Assembly: GCA_035299085.1 (NCBI GenBank)
Contig: DATGXG010000014.1
Span: forward strand, 108,978-172,977
Direction of reading: 5' to 3'
Source of the DNA: Bacteroidales bacterium
GTDB taxonomy: Bacteria; Bacteroidota; Bacteroidia; Bacteroidales; UBA10428
Length of the DNA stretch: 64,000 nt
The notes beneath the pieces are model-generated. The model searched no databases and was not told the DNA's origin. It saw only the letters and a list, made by a program, of their open reading frames with translations. Within the stretch, counting starts at the first letter, position 1, and the number at the start of each line of letters is the position of its first letter. Shown one piece after another: positions 61,236 to 64,000 of the stretch. Made by a program: the position numbers and the translations under genes.

Positions 61236-62594
61236 ATGCGACAAAAGGGCAGACTGCTGATTGTTGATGATAATGCCGACCTGCTGGCAGGACTGAAATT
61301 GTTCCTGGCTCCCCATGTTGAAAGCGTATCGGTATTGAAAAACCCGAACCTGATCCCGGAAACCATCCGCAAAGAAAGCTTTGATGTGGTATTGCTGGAT
61401 ATGAATTTTACAGCAGGCATTAATTCAGGGAATGAGGGATTATTCTGGATGAAGCGGATTCTTGAACATCAGCCGCTCATTTCTGTAATTCTCATTACTG
61501 CATTTGGTGATGTGGAACTTGCCGTGAGGGCTATGAAAGAAGGGGCCACCGATTTCATTCAGAAATCGTGGGATGAAGATAAAATACTGTCTACAGTACT
61601 TTCGGCTGTTGCCATAGCGCAGTCAAAAAAAGAAATACAGGATCTAAGGCAAAAGCAGAAACATCTGAATGAAGGGAATTCAAGGCAGTTTGTGTTTTGC
61701 GAACCCGTTTCAGACTTAATGAAATCGGTTACCCGCATGGTGCAAAAAGTAGCACCCACCGATGCAAGCGTGCTGATTCTGGGGGAAAACGGAACCGGTA
61801 AAGAGGTTGTTGCCCGTGAGATTCACAGGCTTTCTTCCAGAAAAGATGAGATTTTCATTTCAGTCAATATTACCGCCATTCCGGACACACTTTTTGAAAG
61901 TGAGCTTTTCGGTCATGTCAAAGGAGCTTTTACCGACGCAAAAGAAGCCAGGGCAGGGCGTTTTGAACTTGCCAATCACGGAACCCTGTTTCTCGATGAG
62001 ATCGGTAACCTTAGCCTGCCCATGCAGTCCAAGCTTTTGTCGGTTCTGCAGGAAAAGACGATAACCCGACTGGGTTCAACAACTCCGGTTTCAGTGGATT
62101 TCAGGCTTATATGTGCCACCAATATGCCTCTGGAGAAAATGGTAGGCGAAGGCACCTTCAGGCAGGACCTGTTATTTCGGCTGAACACCATTGTAATTGA
62201 AGTTCCGCCGTTAAGACAACGACCTGAAGACATCCCGGCTTTGGCTGAGTTTTACGTGAAAATGTACGCTTCGAAATATTCGAAAAAGATAAAGGACATT
62301 GATGAAAAATCAATGGATGCCCTTACCCGTTACAACTGGCCCGGTAATGTGAGGGAACTACAGCATGCCATGGAAAAAGCCGTCATTTTGTGTGATGACG
62401 ATTTGCTTTCATTCAATGAAATGGGAAGCAGGAAAGCAGCAGAACCGGAAGGTTTCAACCTTGAAGATCATGAAATGAACCTGATAAAAAAGGCAATCGA
62501 AAAGAATAAAGGCAATATATCCGCAACGGCAGCCTCACTTGGAATCAACAGGTCAACATTGTATGAAAAGCTCAGGAAATATGATATCCGGTAA
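61236..62594 (+). CDS. Sigma-54-dependent response regulator (NtrC/AtoC-like)
   Basis: 452 residues in three parts. The receiver (1-~125) has the acidic pair D11-D12 and phospho-site D55 (VVLLDMNFTAG). The AAA+ domain has a Walker A motif GENGTGKE (183-190) and Walker B GTLFLDEI (249-256). The sigma-54 contact loop reads GAFTDA (230-235) instead of the usual GAFTGA. A Fis-type helix-turn-helix closes the protein (GNISATAASLGINRSTLYEKLRKY). It activates sigma-54 promoters when phosphorylated, presumably by the overlapping kinase gene. It is divergent from the FtsX permease, a likely target. Confidence 0.95.
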   Translation: MRQKGRLLIVDDNADLLAGLKLFLAPHVESVSVLKNPNLIPETIRKESFDVVLLDMNFTAGINSGNEGLFWMKRILEHQPLISVILITAFGDVELAVRAMKEGATDFIQKSWDEDKILSTVLSAVAIAQSKKEIQDLRQKQKHLNEGNSRQFVFCEPVSDLMKSVTRMVQKVAPTDASVLILGENGTGKEVVAREIHRLSSRKDEIFISVNITAIPDTLFESELFGHVKGAFTDAKEARAGRFELANHGTLFLDEIGNLSLPMQSKLLSVLQEKTITRLGSTTPVSVDFRLICATNMPLEKMVGEGTFRQDLLFRLNTIVIEVPPLRQRPEDIPALAEFYVKMYASKYSKKIKDIDEKSMDALTRYNWPGNVRELQHAMEKAVILCDDDLLSFNEMGSRKAAEPEGFNLEDHEMNLIKKAIEKNKGNISATAASLGINRSTLYEKLRKYDIR

Positions 62595-63888
62595 ATACAG
62601 CCTCACGCTGATAGTGCTCATCGTATCGTTGGCAGGAGTAAGTCTTTTGCTCGGGTGGCTCGCATTCGGACTTCATGCCTGGATTACCTTTTATAATGTG
62701 ACTATTGTATGGATATTGCTGTGTGTGGCCTTGTTCTGCCATGTCAGAAAAGTGAACCGTGACCTGGCTCGTTTTTTCGAAGTGGTAAGGGACCAGGATA
62801 CGGTAAGACATTTTGATCTGGCCAAGAGCGACCCTGCATTTCGCGATTTGCATGAACGAATGAATGAAGTGATTTTCATCCTGGCCAACCTGAGAAGCGA
62901 AAAGGAGGAAGATTACCGGTTTTTCAGGGCAGTTTTCGATCATGCCGGAACGGGTCTGATCGTTCATGATGAAAATCATGATATAGTACTTATTAATAAG
63001 GCAGCTACGCAATTGTTGGGAACGAAAAAGTTCAGTGATTTAAAGGAGTTCCTTCCTGAACATACAAGGCCCGGGGCAAAAACCACTGTCAGGCTGGAGC
63101 AGAATGGCAATGAGGTGCAACTTTCGGTTCGCAGCAAAAAAATATGGATCGGAGACAGGACGCTGACTTTACTTTCTTTGCAGAATATCAGGCAGGAACT
63201 TGAACAGAATGAAGTGGAATCATGGCAGAAACTGATCCGGGTTTTTATTCATGAGATTGTGAATTCGGTTAGTCCGGTTACCCTTACTGCATCGGGAATT
63301 ATAAATATTCTCGAAAATAATGAGACGCTTAGTGAAAATCAGAAAAAGGAGATTGTGGACGGATTGCAGGCAATCCGCAAAAGAAGCAAGGGCATTGCAG
63401 CGTTCATGGAATCTTACAGGAGTCTTTCAAAAACACCGGCGCCCGACTTTTCTTATATCGCTGCTTCAAAACTGATGGACCAGGTGGGAAAGCTGATGCA
63501 AAACGATTTTCAGAGCCGGAATATCAAATTCTCAGTATTTGTTTCGTCAAAAGATCTCAGGATACTGTGTGATGAAAAACTGGTAGAACATGTGCTGATC
63601 AACCTGTTGAGGAATGCCGCGGAGGCACTGGTCGCTGTAAATTCCCCCGAAATCCGGTTATCGTGCGTTTCAATGCACGACAGGATACAGGTTACCGTTC
63701 AGGATAACGGGCCGGGAATTGACAGTGAAATCAGCGAAAGTATTTTTGTGCCTTTCTTTACCACGAAGCCTGAAGGAACCGGAATAGGCCTCAGTCTTTC
63801 GCGTCAGATTATGAACCTGCACGGCGGCAGCATCTTTGTGAATTCGAAACCGGGGGAAACCGTATTTACAATTAGTTTCCCGATGTAG
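62563..63888 (+). CDS. Membrane histidine kinase, NtrY/NtrB-like
   Basis: About 441 residues; starts at 62563 and 62581 both fit, overlapping the regulator stop by 14-32 bases, which implies translational coupling. Two membrane helices (LTLIVLIVSLAGVSLLLGW, ITFYNVTIVWILLCVALFCHV) precede a PAS-like domain (RFFRAVFDHAGTGLIVHDENHDIVLINKAATQLLG). The phospho-His is in the H-box RVFIHEIVNSVSPVTLTASGI (about residue 224-230). The HATPase domain has NLLRNAAEAL, VQDNGPGID, FFTTKPEGTGIGLSLSRQIM and GETVFTISFP. Cognate kinase of the upstream sigma-54 regulator; the signal is unknown. Confidence 0.94.
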   Translation: MKSSGNMISGKYSLTLIVLIVSLAGVSLLLGWLAFGLHAWITFYNVTIVWILLCVALFCHVRKVNRDLARFFEVVRDQDTVRHFDLAKSDPAFRDLHERMNEVIFILANLRSEKEEDYRFFRAVFDHAGTGLIVHDENHDIVLINKAATQLLGTKKFSDLKEFLPEHTRPGAKTTVRLEQNGNEVQLSVRSKKIWIGDRTLTLLSLQNIRQELEQNEVESWQKLIRVFIHEIVNSVSPVTLTASGIINILENNETLSENQKKEIVDGLQAIRKRSKGIAAFMESYRSLSKTPAPDFSYIAASKLMDQVGKLMQNDFQSRNIKFSVFVSSKDLRILCDEKLVEHVLINLLRNAAEALVAVNSPEIRLSCVSMHDRIQVTVQDNGPGIDSEISESIFVPFFTTKPEGTGIGLSLSRQIMNLHGGSIFVNSKPGETVFTISFPM

Positions 63889-63894
63889 AATTTT

Positions 63895-63998
63895 TATTAT
63901 TTACGATTTCAGATTTACGATTTACGATTCCAAAATCCCAAAATCCCAAAATCGTAATTCGTAAATCGTAAATCGTAAATCGTAAATCGCAAATTACT
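63895..63998. repeat. TTTACGA / AAATCGT heptamer array
   Basis: TTTACGATTTCAGATTTACGATTTACGA, then AAATCCCA units, then AATCGTAAATCGTAAATCG. The two ends are inverted complements, so the ~100 bases can fold into a long hairpin just downstream of the kinase gene. The array may continue past the window edge. Confidence 0.7.
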
Positions 63999-64000
63999 TT

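Noticed and set aside
1..64000. tRNA, rRNA, phage or transposase genes
   Set aside because: No cloverleaf-like, rRNA-like, integrase or transposase sequence was recognised on either strand; a short RNA could still have been overlooked by eye.

Overview
The window looks like chromosomal DNA of a Bacteroidota bacterium, probably in or near the Bacteroidales/Marinilabiliales; rank below phylum is inference. It carries type IX secretion (T9SS) genes (porU, porV, two porP/sprF-like genes, gldJ), cargo proteins ending in T9SS sorting domains, paired BlaI/BlaR1-type regulators, FtsX-like MacB-type permeases, and many secreted proteins with short signal peptides or lipoprotein signals. I saw no tRNA, rRNA, CRISPR array, phage or transposase gene.

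Layout. 1-6.4 kb is an AT-rich accessory region: a partial secreted protein, a decayed lipoprotein gene (frameshift plus internal stop), an acyltransferase, two T9SS cargo genes and a tiny DUF5808 gene. The last four lie head to tail, separated by related imperfect palindromes that resemble integron attC sites, so this may be a cassette array. 6.9-10 kb holds an FG-GAP T9SS cargo protein, a TlpA-like thioredoxin and a DUF1287 protein. 10.2-14.1 kb is a three-gene unit for exported redox/sugar chemistry: a Tat-signal TIM-barrel protein, a Tat-lipoprotein Gfo/Idh/MocA oxidoreductase, and a tetraheme cytochrome fused to a sulfatase-modifying-factor-like domain.

14.2-24.7 kb is housekeeping plus secretion: fabD, a CoA-binding protein, ispF, porV and porU on the minus strand; porP/sprF-like, gldJ and murF on the plus strand. 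24.7-30.2 kb holds P5C dehydrogenase, a DivIC/FtsB-like protein, a glycosyltransferase, a Skp/OmpH chaperone and a second PorP/SprF-like protein beside a 2016-residue PKD-repeat surface protein (30.3-36.3 kb). A 1643-residue T9SS cargo protein is divergent from it. Proline dehydrogenase at 41.9 kb completes proline breakdown with the P5C dehydrogenase.

42.8-45.8 kb is an ECF sigma / membrane anti-sigma-like / periplasmic sensor-like / von Willebrand A cluster. Then come a Ca-type P-ATPase, a DUF3788 protein, a serine hydrolase, small lipoproteins, a histone-H1-like Lys/Ala protein, an aldo/keto reductase, a BlaR1-BlaI pair with a visible operator-like palindrome, aldose 1-epimerase, an FtsX-type permease, and a sigma-54 response regulator with an overlapping histidine kinase gene.

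The intergenic spaces are unusually rich in repeats: tandem arrays with a ~7-bp period but a different unit at each site, and several families of palindromic, REP/MITE-like elements present in two to five copies.
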